The position numbers and the translations under genes were made by a program. Shown here one piece after another: positions 35,911 to 46,857 of a DNA stretch of 64,000 nt (positions are counted from its first letter, which is position 1; every line of letters begins with the position of its first letter). This DNA is from Rutpela maculata (taxonomy: Eukaryota; Arthropoda; Insecta; Coleoptera; Cerambycidae): the NCBI GenBank assembly GCA_936432065.2, contig OW386285.2, positions 169,520,425 to 169,584,424 on the forward strand, written 5' to 3'. Under the pieces are notes generated by a model. That model was given only the letters and a program-made list of their open reading frames with translations, searched no databases and was not told where the DNA came from.

Positions 35911-36030
35911 TACTTACAACCTACAGGGTGAGGGCCGTTATACCACCCAAATGAAGTCACTATGCAGACGAAAAAACCGTTCATGGCCAATGGCCATTTT
36001 ACCGTCCTCCTGAAATTATAGCAGAAAAAA
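35911..36030 (+). repeat. Diverged satellite unit
   Basis: ACTTACAACCTACAGGGTGAGGG and GCAGACGAAAAAACCGTTCA mark a degraded hairpin-variant unit, so the core between the two arrays was once satellite too. Confidence 0.6.
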
Positions 36031-36564
36031 ACCCAGGCAGCAAGGTGCCGTCATTATGACGTCGTTTTTTCGGCATTAATTACGTCAATTTCACCTTCAT
36101 CATGACGTAAAAATGACGTGAAAAAGACGTCACAATGTCACAGCCCAATGACGTCATATATATGACGCAAATATGACGTATTGGTAATCAGTGAATTTTG
36201 CGATAAGGGATGCAAACCTCTCATTATAATATTTTCCACAATTATTAATAAAGTTTTTGACGAAAAAAAAACCGGAATGTGCAGGGATCGAACCGCGGAC
36301 CTTTTGCCTCGCAACCTAACACTTAACTCACTGAACCATTGAACATTTTTATTTAAATATGTTTAAAAGCTGTATACCTAGTTAGAAATAGTAAAACAAA
36401 ATTATTATTATTATGTGGTAAAAATTGAACTAGTCACTAAATACTTCTATTTATTTTTATTTTATAATGATTTATTTTACGTTATTTTAATGACGTCAAA
36501 ATAATGACCTAAAAGAAACGTGTATTTGACGTCTTCATGATGACGCCGACTAGCGTCTTTACAA
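36031..36564. repeat. TGACGTCA-rich block, probable truncated CCC element
   Basis: It starts CCCAGGCAGCAAGG, like other CCC termini, and then repeats TGACGT/ACGTCA words many times (for example near 36057-36180 and 36490-36545). No right end was found; the Jockey LINE begins where it stops. A SINE copy sits inside (36265-36350). Confidence 0.5.
36265..36350 (-). repeat. tRNA-derived SINE piece
   Basis: On the minus strand: CAATGGTTCAGTGAGTTAAG, then GCGAGGCAAAAGGTCCG, B box CGGTTCGATCCCTGCAC and a T run. It matches the copy at 12817-12907 in layout. A related 3' piece (CGATTCGATCCCTGCTCATT) lies at about 39168-39187 in the other orientation. Confidence 0.6.
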
Positions 36565-38558
36565 GGCACATATAAACACACACTTGACACTCACAAACGA
36601 TATCACTACAGCCGCCGAACTGGAAAATGTAGTGGAGGAATTCACAAGGATACTGCAGGACGCCAAACAACGTGTTGCAACGATTATATAACCATAACCC
36701 CGTACAGAGACCGACTCGACGTGGCGGTCATACTAGACATACGAGAAAAGAATCGACTGAGATGACTTTGGCAGCGAAATCGCGATGTCGACGCTAAGGC
36801 CGAGATGGGTAGGCTGCAACAGCAGATCAGGACCGCCATCATCACGGCTAAAAACCGGAAATGGCGGGATAGGGTGGAAGCGTTGAATCCTCAAGACAAC
36901 TCGCTGTGGAAACTGTCGAGGGCGATGAAAAATACGCGGGAGGCCATACCCGCACTGACCAACGCAAACGGACAGACGGCTCTGACGGACGACTTAGCGG
37001 ACGACTTAGCTAACTACTTTGCAAATATACACAACGTACAAATACCGAACAATCCAGAACACGACCGCATCGAAAACGACATCAACGAACTGATTGGCCA
37101 TGACATCCAATTGACGAGACGAAAATTTTTAAAGGTCATGGCCAAGCCCTCGAGGTGGATGGCATCGTCCGGACATTACCCAACAATAAAGCCCCAGGTT
37201 CAGACGGCATCGAATACAAGCTTCTTAAATATCTCTCGAGAAAAGGCATTGCGCAGTTGATGTATATTGTCAACGCGATCCTGCGACTGCAGCACTGGCC
37301 CAACCAGTGGAAATGCGCCGTGGTCGTGCCAATCCTGAAGCCGAATAAGAACGCGAAGCTCACCGGCAGCTATCGACCGATCTCGTTGCTGTCGGCGATC
37401 TCCAAGTTGATAGAGAAGGTCATCCTGATCAGATTAGACTCTGCTCAGGATGAACTCCACATCGATGATGAGTGCCAGTTCGGTTTCAGGCGGAACAGGG
37501 GCACTGTGCAGCAGATCGTCAGGATCGTGAATGACGTCAAGGTACAATGCAACCTTGGGAAGAGCACCGTCATGGTTCTCCTCGATCTTGAGAAAGCTTT
37601 CGATACCGTATGGATCCCGGGACTGCTTCATAAACTAAACGCACTGGACTTCCCCGTGCACATAACGAAACTTGTTCACTCTTTCCTGACAGGCAGATCG
37701 CTGCAGGTCAGAGTGAATAATAAACTATCAACTCGGCGGGACATTCGCGCGGGCGTCCCCCAGGGATCGTGCCTGTCACCAAAACTATACAATCTATATG
37801 TCTCCGACTTCCCGGAATTCCCGAATTCGAACCTTGCCAAGTACGCCGATGACACGGTCATGTACGTGCATTCGCACAATGCACAGGCAGCTAATATGTT
37901 GCTGAAGGCTCACGTGGCCCGTGCCACGGCGTATTACGACAGGTGGAAAATTCGGATCAATGCCGAGAAGTCGGAATTAATTCTATTCACGCGCCATTTC
38001 ACCGAAAATCGGATTCTAACACCACTTTCGATCGGGGGTCGCCAAATTCCAATTAAACGGTGCGTGAAGTATCTAGGGGTGAACTTGGACAAGAGACTGA
38101 CGTTCAACATTCACATAAACGAGACAATACGCAAGGTCTACTCCATGTCCAGGAGTCTGTATCCGTTCCTGGTAAGGAGTAGCGGACTCAACAGGACAAA
38201 TAAAAAATTGTTGTATACGATGGTGATCAGGCCGGCCATCACATACGCGGCGCCGGTGTGGTGCAGCATACCGACCACGACAATGAGGAAACTCCGAGTT
38301 CTCGAACACAAATTTATGCGCCTCATCTCTGATTCGGGCAGATACACCTCCCTCAGAGATCTATATAATCGTTGCCACGACATAACGCCACTAGCGGACT
38401 ACATCCAAGAAATCTCCCAAAAATTCTATCAATTCAAACTGGGCGATAGTTCGCTAACCCGCAACATAACACGAATCAGACGGCATAATGCGATCCTTTT
38501 CGATATCCGACACCGCCTACCATACCAGGCGTTGTCTATCTTTCGGCAACCTCTCTAG
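36565..38558 (+). pseudogene. Jockey ORF2 fragment: reverse transcriptase
   Basis: An upstream part (about 36597-36690) reads NDITTAAELENVVEEFTRIL, typical of the Jockey linker, then has stops near 36690. The frame 36805-37140 continues into the RT after a frameshift near 37140-37155. The RT (37155-38558) has NNKAPGSDGIEYKLL, SYRPISLLSA, QFGFRRNRGT, LLDLEKAFDTVW, AGVPQGSCLSP, the catalytic YADD box (about 37840-37851) and a KYLGVNLD thumb motif. It ends RLPYQALSIF without RNase H, as in Jockey. The copy is dead because it lacks its endonuclease and is frameshifted. Confidence 0.9.
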
Positions 38559-39150
38559 CCACACTTTCCTCTACGACAACTTCTCCTTTCCCCACCTTTA
38601 ATCTTCACCAAAACCTACAACCAACCCCTTTCTATTCCCTCTGTTTGTTTTTACCTTTTTTGTTCCTTGTCCATTTTTGTCTCTAAATTCAGTCTCGACC
38701 AATAAACTCGTAATAAACCAAAATTTCACATAGCATTACACACTTTTAACTATCCACGACACTTTCCTGGCGTCAGGAAGACTACCAGGGTGGAATTGTC
38801 TCAAACGGGTTTTTTCGTTGAGTTTTGTTTTCCCGTGCCAGCAATCAAAATTTTTAAGTGTTCGCATGTGCGCGAAATCGATAGTTTTTCAGTTTTAATT
38901 TTAATTATTTTTAAGTACCTACTCTCCTGTACTACGTTGCACGATATTGTTAAATTTAAGCCTTTTTTCATTAGGCAGGAGTTTTAACTCACCAAGTAAT
39001 TTTCGTCACCGCCAAACTGGACCCTCCCCGCCCAGTCTCACACCCACCTCGGCGATGTTCGCCGTGGTTGTCTGGCTGGCTCCGGGCCGGACTACGGAAT
39101 GGCGCAGATTGTATCATGTAACATTAATAAATGCTTGTTGTTGTTGTTGT
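36565..39150 (+). mobile_element. 5'-truncated Jockey-clade LINE with (TTG)n 3' end
   Basis: Sequence from about 36565 to 38558 encodes the linker, RT and C-terminal part of a Jockey-type ORF2. The endonuclease and ORF1 are absent. A 3' UTR follows, and the element appears to end in TTGTTGTTGTTGT at 39136-39150 instead of poly(A). A TTACAA lies just before the start (36559-36564) and near the end (39155-39160), but the right copy is 4 bases away, so the duplication is uncertain. Loss of the 5' end is the usual result of aborted reverse transcription. Confidence 0.75.
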
Positions 39151-39235
39151 CGAGTTACAAATCACTAGATCGGCGATTCGATCCCTGCTCATTCCGGTTA
39201 CATTTTTCTAAATAATTAGAATGTGCAAATATTGT

Positions 39236-39373
39236 CCCAAGTTGTGACATTTGCACGTCCTTCGGCTGCGCGTCGGATGTACTTTGGACCAAAAACGAAC
39301 GTCCATTGGATGTACTGTATGTCCGTCGCGGACGTCCTTCAGATGTCCACAGGGCAATGTTGTGCTATTAGGG
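39236..39373. mobile_element. CCC-ended mini-element 4 (138 bp)
   Basis: It runs from CCCAAGTTGTGACATT to a right end GTTGTGCTATTAGGG, with GT on both sides (39234-39235, 39374-39375). The interior repeats GGACGTCC-like words (GCACGTCC, GAACGTCC, GGACGTCC), as in CCC element 3. The terminal repeats are short and diverged, so the call leans on the end bases, the duplication and the word content together. Confidence 0.6.
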
Positions 39374-39375
39374 GT

Positions 39376-40234
39376 ATGCAACACTGTATGCATGAATGAA
39401 CAGAACCTGTAAAAATGTCTTTCTATGCATAAATAACAACAGAACTTATTTCTCCTGCCATCTATTACATTATATTCAAAGCATGCACTTATGAAGCCAC
39501 TCAACGGGTCCTTGTCGCATCACCTACCGAGAGTTTCTTATCTCATCAGATGAACCATCAGATGGCATTAGAGATGGTACTTTTCGGAACAGTTCGAACC
39601 TATTGCGAAGAAAATCCACTCAGCACCATCTTTAATGCCATCTGATGGCTCATCTGGTGAGATAAGAAACTCTCGGCTCTTTAAATACACCATGGCTGAA
39701 ACAACACTGGCACTGCTTGAAGTGTCAACATCACGGCATACCGATAATGCTGGCTGTTGGCTCCACCAGGTTGGATCGTCTGCAATTTTGCACAAACCAC
39801 AATTATGCCATAGGATTTATTAGAAAAAGTAGGACGTCCAGGTCTGTTTTTTAAGCTCCTTGTGTCTTTATTGAAAAAATGACACCGATTTCAGTAATTT
39901 ACTGTCTGCAAAAAATGCGTATTTTAACAATGAGAAAAAAATTATCATTTTTAAAATTTATTATAGAAAATTTCTTTTATTAACCACTGTAGTAATAAAA
40001 TTAAAAGCCGTTAATTTAATTTCAATAAACACTTAATTCATCACCTCGTTCTTCATACCGTTTTATTATTCTTACTTTAAAACTAGATAAATCCAACAAA
40101 TTGACAACACTATATAATTGGACGCGGCGGCCTTCTACGGCTAAGCAACGAATACCTACTCTAAGCTCTAAACTCCCATGACAAAGGTTATAGGTTGTAG
40201 GTGATAATATATGCGATGGTATGTATGTATGTAT
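39376..40234. other. AT-rich spacer with one MITE
   Basis: Apart from the fold-back at 39527-39676 nothing was recognised. The first 150 and last 500 bases are AT-rich without conserved coding signal. Confidence 0.5.
39527..39676. repeat. 150-bp MITE with ~50-bp inverted arms
   Basis: CCGAGAGTTTCTTATCTCAT at the left pairs with ATGAGATAAGAAACTCTCGG-like sequence at the right (GTGAGATAAGAAACTCTCGG). GATGGCATTAGAGATGGT pairs with ACCATCTTTAATGCCATC. About 45 bases of loop. Confidence 0.8.
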
Positions 40235-43200
40235 GTTTGAGGGTTGTAGGTGGTAGTATATACGATGATATGTATGTAAGTTTGATCACCGACATTTCAA
40301 GGTTTTCGGGAAGATAATTTTTTTGAAATTTTCTATTTTTTCACTGTAGAAACTTTATTCCGCTTGTAGGACGCCTGTCACCCTATGGGGGTTGTAGGTG
40401 GCAGTATATACGTTGATATGTCTGTAAGTTTGATCACCGACATTTCAAGGTTTTCGGGAAGATAATTTTTTTGAAATTTTCTATTTTTTCACTCTAGAAA
40501 CTTTATTCCGCTTGTAGGGCGCCTGTCATCCTATGAGGGTTGTAGGTGGTAGTATATACAAAGATATGTATGTAAGTTTGATCACCGACATTTCAAGGTT
40601 TTCGGGAAGATAATTTTTTTGAAATTTTCTATTTTTTTACTGTAAAAGCTTTATTCCGCTTATAAATCTTCTAATTCTTTACCGTAGAAACTTTATTCCA
40701 CTTGTAGAACGCCTGTCGCCCTATGGGGGTTGTAGGTGGTAGTATATACAAAGATATGTATGTAAGTTTGATCACCGACATCTCAAGGTTTTCCAGAAAA
40801 TAATTTTTTTATATTTTCCATTTTTTTACTGTAAAAACTTTATTCCGTTTATGACGCCTGTCATCCTGGTCTGGGCGCCGGCACAGAAACCGTTGCCAGC
40901 AACGGTTTTTTCATCTTTTCATCTGCAGTGACTTTATTCCGCTTTTAGGACGCCTGCCATCTTATAGGGGTTGTAGGTGGTCGTATATATGATGAGGTGT
41001 ATGTAAGTTTGATCACCGACAGTTCACGGTTTTCGAGAAAATAATTTTTTTAAATTTTCCATTATTTGACTATAGAAACTATATTCCTGTTGTAGGACGC
41101 CTGTCACCCTATAGGAGTTGTAGGTGGCAGTATATAGGAAGATATGCATGTGAGTTTGATCACCGACATTTCAAGGTTTTCGAGAAAATAATTTTTTTAA
41201 ATTTTCAATTTTCTTACTGTAGAAACTTTATTCCGTTCATGACGCCTGTCATCCTGGTCTGGGCACCGGCACAGAAACCGTTGCCAGCAACGGTTTTTTC
41301 ATATTTTCATCTACAGTGACTTTATTCCGTTTGTAGGACGCCTGCCATCTTATAGAGGTTGTAGGTGGTCGTATATACGATGATGTGTATGTAAGTTTGA
41401 TCACCGACAGTTCACGGTTTTGGAGAAAATAATTTTTAAAAATTATATATTTTTTTAATGCAGAAACTTTATTCCGCTTGTAGGACGATTACCACCTTAT
41501 AGGGGTTGTAGGTGGCAGTATATAAGAAGATATGCATGTGAGTTTAATCATCGACATCTCAAGGTTTTGGAGAAAATAATTCTTAAAAATTATCCATTTT
41601 TTTACTGTAGAAACTTTATTCCGCTTGTAGGACGATTGCCACCTTATAGGGGTTGTAGGTGGCAGTATATACGAAGATATGCATGTGAGTTTGATCATCG
41701 ACATTTCAAGGTTTTGGAGAAAATAATTTTTAAATATTATCCATTTTTTTACTGTAGAAACTTGATTCCGCTTGTAGGACGATTGCCACCTTATAGGGGT
41801 TGTAGGTGGCAGTATATACGAAGATATGCATGTGAGTTTGATCATCGACATCCCAAGGTTTTGGAGAAAATAATTCTTAAAAATTATCCATTTTTTTACT
41901 GTAGAAACTTTATTCCGCTTGTAGGACGATTGCCACCTTATAGGGGTTGTAGGTGGCAGTATATACGAAGATATGCATGTGAGTTTGATCATCGACATCT
42001 CAAGGTTTTGGAGAAAATAATTTTTAAATATTATCCATTTTTTTACTGTAGAAACTTGATTCCGCTTGTAGGACGATTGCCACCTTATAGGGGTTGTAGG
42101 TGGCAGTATATAAGAAGATATGCATGTAAGTTTGATCACCGACATCTCAAAGTTTTCGAGAAAATAATTTTTTTATATTTTCCATTATTTGACTGTAGAA
42201 ACTTTATTCTGGTTGTAGGACGCCTGTCACCCTATAGGGGTTGTAGGTGGCAGTATATAGGAATATATGCATGTGAGTTTGATTACCGAAATCTCAAGGT
42301 TTTCGAGAAAATAATTTTTTTAAATTTTCAATTTTCTTACTGTAGAAACTTTATTCCGTTTATGACGCCTATCATCCTGGTCTGGGCGCCGGCACAGAAA
42401 CCGTTGCCAGCAACGGTTTTTTCATCTTTCCATCTGCAGTCACTTTATTCCGCTTTTAGGACGATTGCCACCTTATAGGGGTTGCAGGTGGCAGTATATA
42501 CGAAGATATGCATGTAAGTTTGATCATCGACATCTCAAGGTTTTGGAGAAAATAATTCTTAAAAATTATCCATTTTTTTACTGTAGAAACTTTATTCCGT
42601 TTGTAGGACGCCTGTCACCCTATAGGGGTTGTAGGTGGCAGTACATACGATGATATCTATATAAGTTTGATCACCGACATTTCAAGGTTTTAGAGAAAAT
42701 ATATTTTTTTAATTTTCCATTATTTGACTGTAGAAACTTTATTCCTGTTGTAGGACGCCTGTCACGCTATAGGGGTTGTAGGTGGCAGTATATAGGAAGA
42801 TATGCATGTGAGTTTGATCACCGACATCTCAAGGTTTTCGAGAAAATAATTTTTTTAAATTTTCAATTTTCTTACTGTAGAAACTTTATTCCGTTCATGA
42901 CGTCTGTCATCCTGGTCTGGGCGCCGGCACAGAAACCGGTGCCAGCAACGGTTTTTTCATCTTTTCATCTGCGGGGACTTTATTCCGCTTGTAGGATGTC
43001 TGCCATCTTATAGAGGTTGTCGGTGGTCGTATATACGATGATGTGTATGTAAGTTTGATCACCGACAGTTCACGTTTTGGAGAAAATAATTTTTAAAAAT
43101 TATCCATTTTTTTACTGTAGAAACTTTATTCCGCTTGTAGGACGATTGCCACCTTATCGGGGTTGTAGGTGGCAGTATATACGAAGATATGCATGTGAGT

Positions 43201-46200
43201 TTGATCATCGACATCTCAAGGTTTTGGAGAAAATAATTCTTAAAAATTATCCATTTTTTTACTGTAGAAACTTTATTACGCTTGTAGAACGATTGCCACC
43301 TTATCGGGGTTGTAGGTGGCAGTATATACGAAGATATGCATGTGAGCTTGATCACCGACATCTCAAGGTTTTCGAGAAAATAATTTTTTTCAATTTTCAA
43401 TTTTTTTACTGTAGAAACTTTATTCCGCTTGTATGACGATTGCCACTTTATGGGGGTTGTAGGTGGCAGAATATACGAAGATATGCATGTGAGTTTGATC
43501 ACCGACATCTCAAGGTTTTCGATAAAATATTTTTTTATATTATATATTTTTTTACTGTAGAAACTTTATTCCGCTGGTAGGACGATTGCCACCTTATGGG
43601 GGTTGTAGGTGGCAGCATATACGAAGATATGCATGTGAGTTTGATCACCGACATCTCAAGGTTTTCGAGAAAATAATTTTTAAAAATTTTCCATTTCCTT
43701 TACTGTAGAAACTTTATTCCGCTCGTAGGGCGATTGTCACCTTATAGGGATTGTAGGTGGCAATTATATAGGAAGATATGCATGTGAGTTTGATCACCGA
43801 CATCTCAAGGTTTTCGAGAAAATAATTTTTTTAAATTTTCAATTTTCTTACTGTAGAAATTTTATTCCGTTCATGACGCCTGTCATCCTGGTCTGGGCGC
43901 CGGCACAGAAACCGTTGCCAGCAAAGGTTTTTTCTTCTTTTCATCTACAGTGACTTTATTCCGCTTGTAGGACGATTGCCACCTTACCGGGGTTGTAAGT
44001 GGCAGTATATACGAAGATATGCATGTGAGCTTGATCACCGACATCTCAAGGTTTTCGATAAAATAATTTTTTTATATTATCCATTTTTTACTGTAGAAAC
44101 TTTATTCCGCTTGTAGGACGATTGCCACCTTATCGGGGTTGTAGGTGGCAGTATATACGAAGATATACATGTGAGCTTGATCACCGACATCTCAAGGTTT
44201 TCGATAAAATAATTTTTTTATATTATCCATTTTTTACTGTAGAAACTTTATTCCGCTTGTATGACGATTGCCACTTTATGGGGGTTGTAGGTGGCAGAAT
44301 ATACGAAGATATGCATGTGAGTTTGATCACCGACATCTCAAGGTTTTCGCGAAAATAATTTTTAAAAATTTTCCATTTCTTTTTCTGTAGAAACTTTATT
44401 CCGCTTGTAGGGCGATTGTCACCTTATAGGTAGGTGGCAGTATATAGGAAGATATGCATGTGAGTTTGATCACCGACATCTCGAGGTTTTCGAGAAAGTA
44501 ATTTTTTTATATTTTCTATTTTTTTTACTGTAGAAAATTTATTCCGCTTGTAGGACAATTGCCATCCTATAGGGTTTGTAAGTGGCAATGTATACGAAGA
44601 TATGCATGTGAGTTTGATCATCAACATCTCAAGGTTTTCGAGAAAATAATTTTTTTATATTTTCTATTTTTTTTTACTGTAGAAACTTTATTCCGCTTGT
44701 AGGACGATTGCCACCTTATAGGAGTTGTAGGTGGCAGTATATACGGAGATATTCATGTAAGTTTGATCACCGACATCTCAAGGTTTTCGAGAAAATAATT
44801 TTTTTAAATTTTCCATTTTTTTATTGTAGAAACTTTATTCCGCTTGTAGGACGATTGCCACCTTATAGGGGTTGTAGATGACAGTATATACGAAGATATT
44901 CATATGAATTAGATCACCGACATCTCAAAGTTTTCGAGAAAATAATTTTTTCATAGTTTCCATTTTTTTTGCTGTAGAGACTTTATTCCGCTTGTAGGAC
45001 GACTTTCACCTTATAGGCGTGTAGTTGGCAGTATATACGGAGATATTCATGTGAGTTTGATCACCGACATCTCGAGGTTTTCGAGAAAGTAATTTTTTTG
45101 TATTTTTTATTTTTTAACTGTAGAAACTTTATTCCGCTTGTAGGACGATTGCCACGTTATAGGGGTTGTAGATGACAGTATATACGATAATATTCATATG
45201 AGTTAGATCACCGACATCTCAAAGTTTTCGAGAAAGTAATTTTTTTATATTTTCCATTTTTCTTACTGTAGAGACTTTATTCCTCTTGTAGAACGCTTGT
45301 CATCCCGTGGGGGTTGTAGGTGGCAGTATATACGAAGATATGCATGTGATTTGGATCACCGACATCTCAAGGTTTTCAAGGAAATATTTTTTTTAAATTT
45401 TCCATTTTTTTATTGTAGAAACTTTATTCCGCTTGTAGGACGATTGCCACCTTATAGGGGTTGTAGACGACAGTACATACGAAGATATTCATATGAGTTA
45501 GATCACCGACATCTCAAAGTTTTCGAGAAAATAATTTTTTCATATTTTTCATTTTTTTTACTGTAGAGACTTGATTCCTCTTGTAGAACGCTTGTCATCC
45601 TGTGGGGGTTGTAGGTGGCAGTATATACGAAGATATTCATGTGATTTGGATCACCGACATCTCAAGGTTTTCGAGGAAACAATTTTTTTAAATTTTCCAT
45701 TTTTTTACTGTAGAAACTTTATTCCGCTTGTAGGACGACTGTCAGCTTATAGGCGTTGTAGGTGGCAGTATATACGGAGATATTCATGTGAGTTTGATCA
45801 CCGACATCTCAAGGTTTTCGAGAAAATATATTTTTTTAAATTTTCCATTTTTTTATTGTGGAAACTTTATTCCGCTCATAGGACGCCTGTCATCTTATAG
45901 GGATCCCATACAGCACGTCAAATAACGATTACGATGTGTTCGCATTGTGACGATGTATCTAGATGCAGACACAAGGTTACACAAATTGTGTAACATTGTG
46001 TCTGCATTTAGATACATCGTCACAATGCGAACACATCGTAATCGTTATTTGGTGTGCTGTATGGGATTGTAGTATATACGATGATATGTATGTAAGTTTG
46101 ATCACCGATATTTCACCGTTTTCGAGAAAATGTATTTTTTTTATTTTCCATTTATTGACGATAGGTAACTATTCTGGTTGTAGGATACTCGTCTCCCTAT

Positions 46201-46300
46201 TAGGTCTGTGGGTGGTCATGGAGTATGATATGTATGTGTCTTTAAACACCGACACATGTTCGAAAAAATATTTTTGGAATTTTCCATTCTTTGACTGCAA
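40235..46300 (-). repeat. 147-bp satellite array B (minus orientation)
   Basis: The same satellite as array A but inverted: AAACTTTATTCCGCTTGTAG, GGTTGTAGGTGGCAGTATAT and GTTTGATCACCGACAT repeat. GACGATTGCC starts at 41631, 41778, 41925 and 42072, exactly 147 apart. A subtype with ACGATTGCCACCTTATA dominates 41.5-45.9 kb, so this array homogenised partly on its own. Five hairpin-variant units lie near 40890, 41277, 42400, 42935 and 43912. A CCC mini-element is inserted at 45905. Confidence 0.95.
45905..46065. mobile_element. CCC-ended palindromic mini-element 5 (161 bp)
   Basis: The ends are CCCATACAGCACGTCAAATA and, in complement, CCCATACAGCACACCAAATA. The whole element is a near-perfect palindrome with about 79-base arms. 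AT lies on both sides (45903-45904, 46066-46067). Taking it out restores satellite TATAGGGATTGTAG. One arm is found alone at 11733-11812. Confidence 0.85.
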
Positions 46301-46745
46301 TGAATATTGCTTTATATTCTGATGTCAGGATGAATATCACCACGTAGGAGCTGTACCGAGTAGGAATTTTCTATTGGAATAATTATAAACATAAATTAAA
46401 ATTTATTTTAATAAATTTTCGTTTTTCGACCAAAAATGATTTATTGTAGTTTGTAGTATTACAATGGCTTTTACTCTATTATGTAATATCAGGTAATTTC
46501 CCAACAAACACCGAAGATCGGCCCATCAGTGGGCCATCACTGGGCCAGAAGTTTCATTTCTGGCACAGTGATGGTCCGCTAAAGGGCCAACCTTTTGTGT
46601 TTGTAGGGTTTAATACTACATTCATGATTTCCAATAATTTTTCCAATATTGACTCAAAACTTATTTCCGTTGCCAAATATTTTGAAAGTGTGAAGTTGGC
46701 AACGCGTTGCCAGCAACGCGTTGCTAGCAACGCGTTGCTAACTTC
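46301..46745. repeat. Right terminal module of the giant composite
   Basis: In reverse it parallels the left module: tandem GCAACGCGTTGC dyads at 46699-46738, AAACTTATTTCCGTTGCC near 46657, ATGGCTTTTACTCTATT at 46464 and TTTCGTTTTTCGACC at 46419. CCC mini-element 6 interrupts it. Three abutting copies of AGCAACGCGTTGC form the outer edge. Confidence 0.65.
46500..46608. mobile_element. CCC-ended mini-element 6 (109 bp)
   Basis: The ends are CCCAACAAACACCG and, in complement, CCCTACAAACACAA, flanked by TT (46498-46499, 46609-46610). The interior repeats GGCCCATCAGTGGGCCATCA-type words. The parallel left module at about 20345-20505 lacks it, which fits insertion after the modules formed. Confidence 0.75.
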
Positions 46746-46857
46746 CTCCAGGTAGATAAAGAATAATATCTATATATATATATATCCATACCAGATACCA
46801 AGACGAATAAATCAAGAAGTTTCACAGTTTTAAATGAAGGATTTTCGGTGAACCCAC

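Larger units (their letters stand above)
20246..46745. mobile_element. Giant inverted composite: related terminal modules, satellite arms and a nested core
   Basis: Both ends, read inward, begin GAAGTTAGCAACGCGTTGCT (20246 forward; 46745 in reverse). The next few hundred bases are related in inverted orientation: 20290-20345 with 46620-46680, 20506-20570 with 46405-46495, and 20670-20760 with 46230-46345. Inward of each lies the 147-bp satellite, in plus orientation on the left (20715-20988 and 27591-33330) and minus on the right (40235-46300). The core (33.3-40.2 kb) is mixed insertions. No clear target duplication was found, so it could be a fold-back-type transposon or an inverted duplication that later took insertions. 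Roughly 12 kb of inverted satellite could form a very large hairpin. Confidence 0.65.

Noticed and set aside
41489..43508. Long open frames (up to about 300 codons) on both strands in the satellite arrays
   Set aside because: The unit is 147 bases, a multiple of three, so any stop-free frame stays open from unit to unit. The products are pure repeats with no domain.
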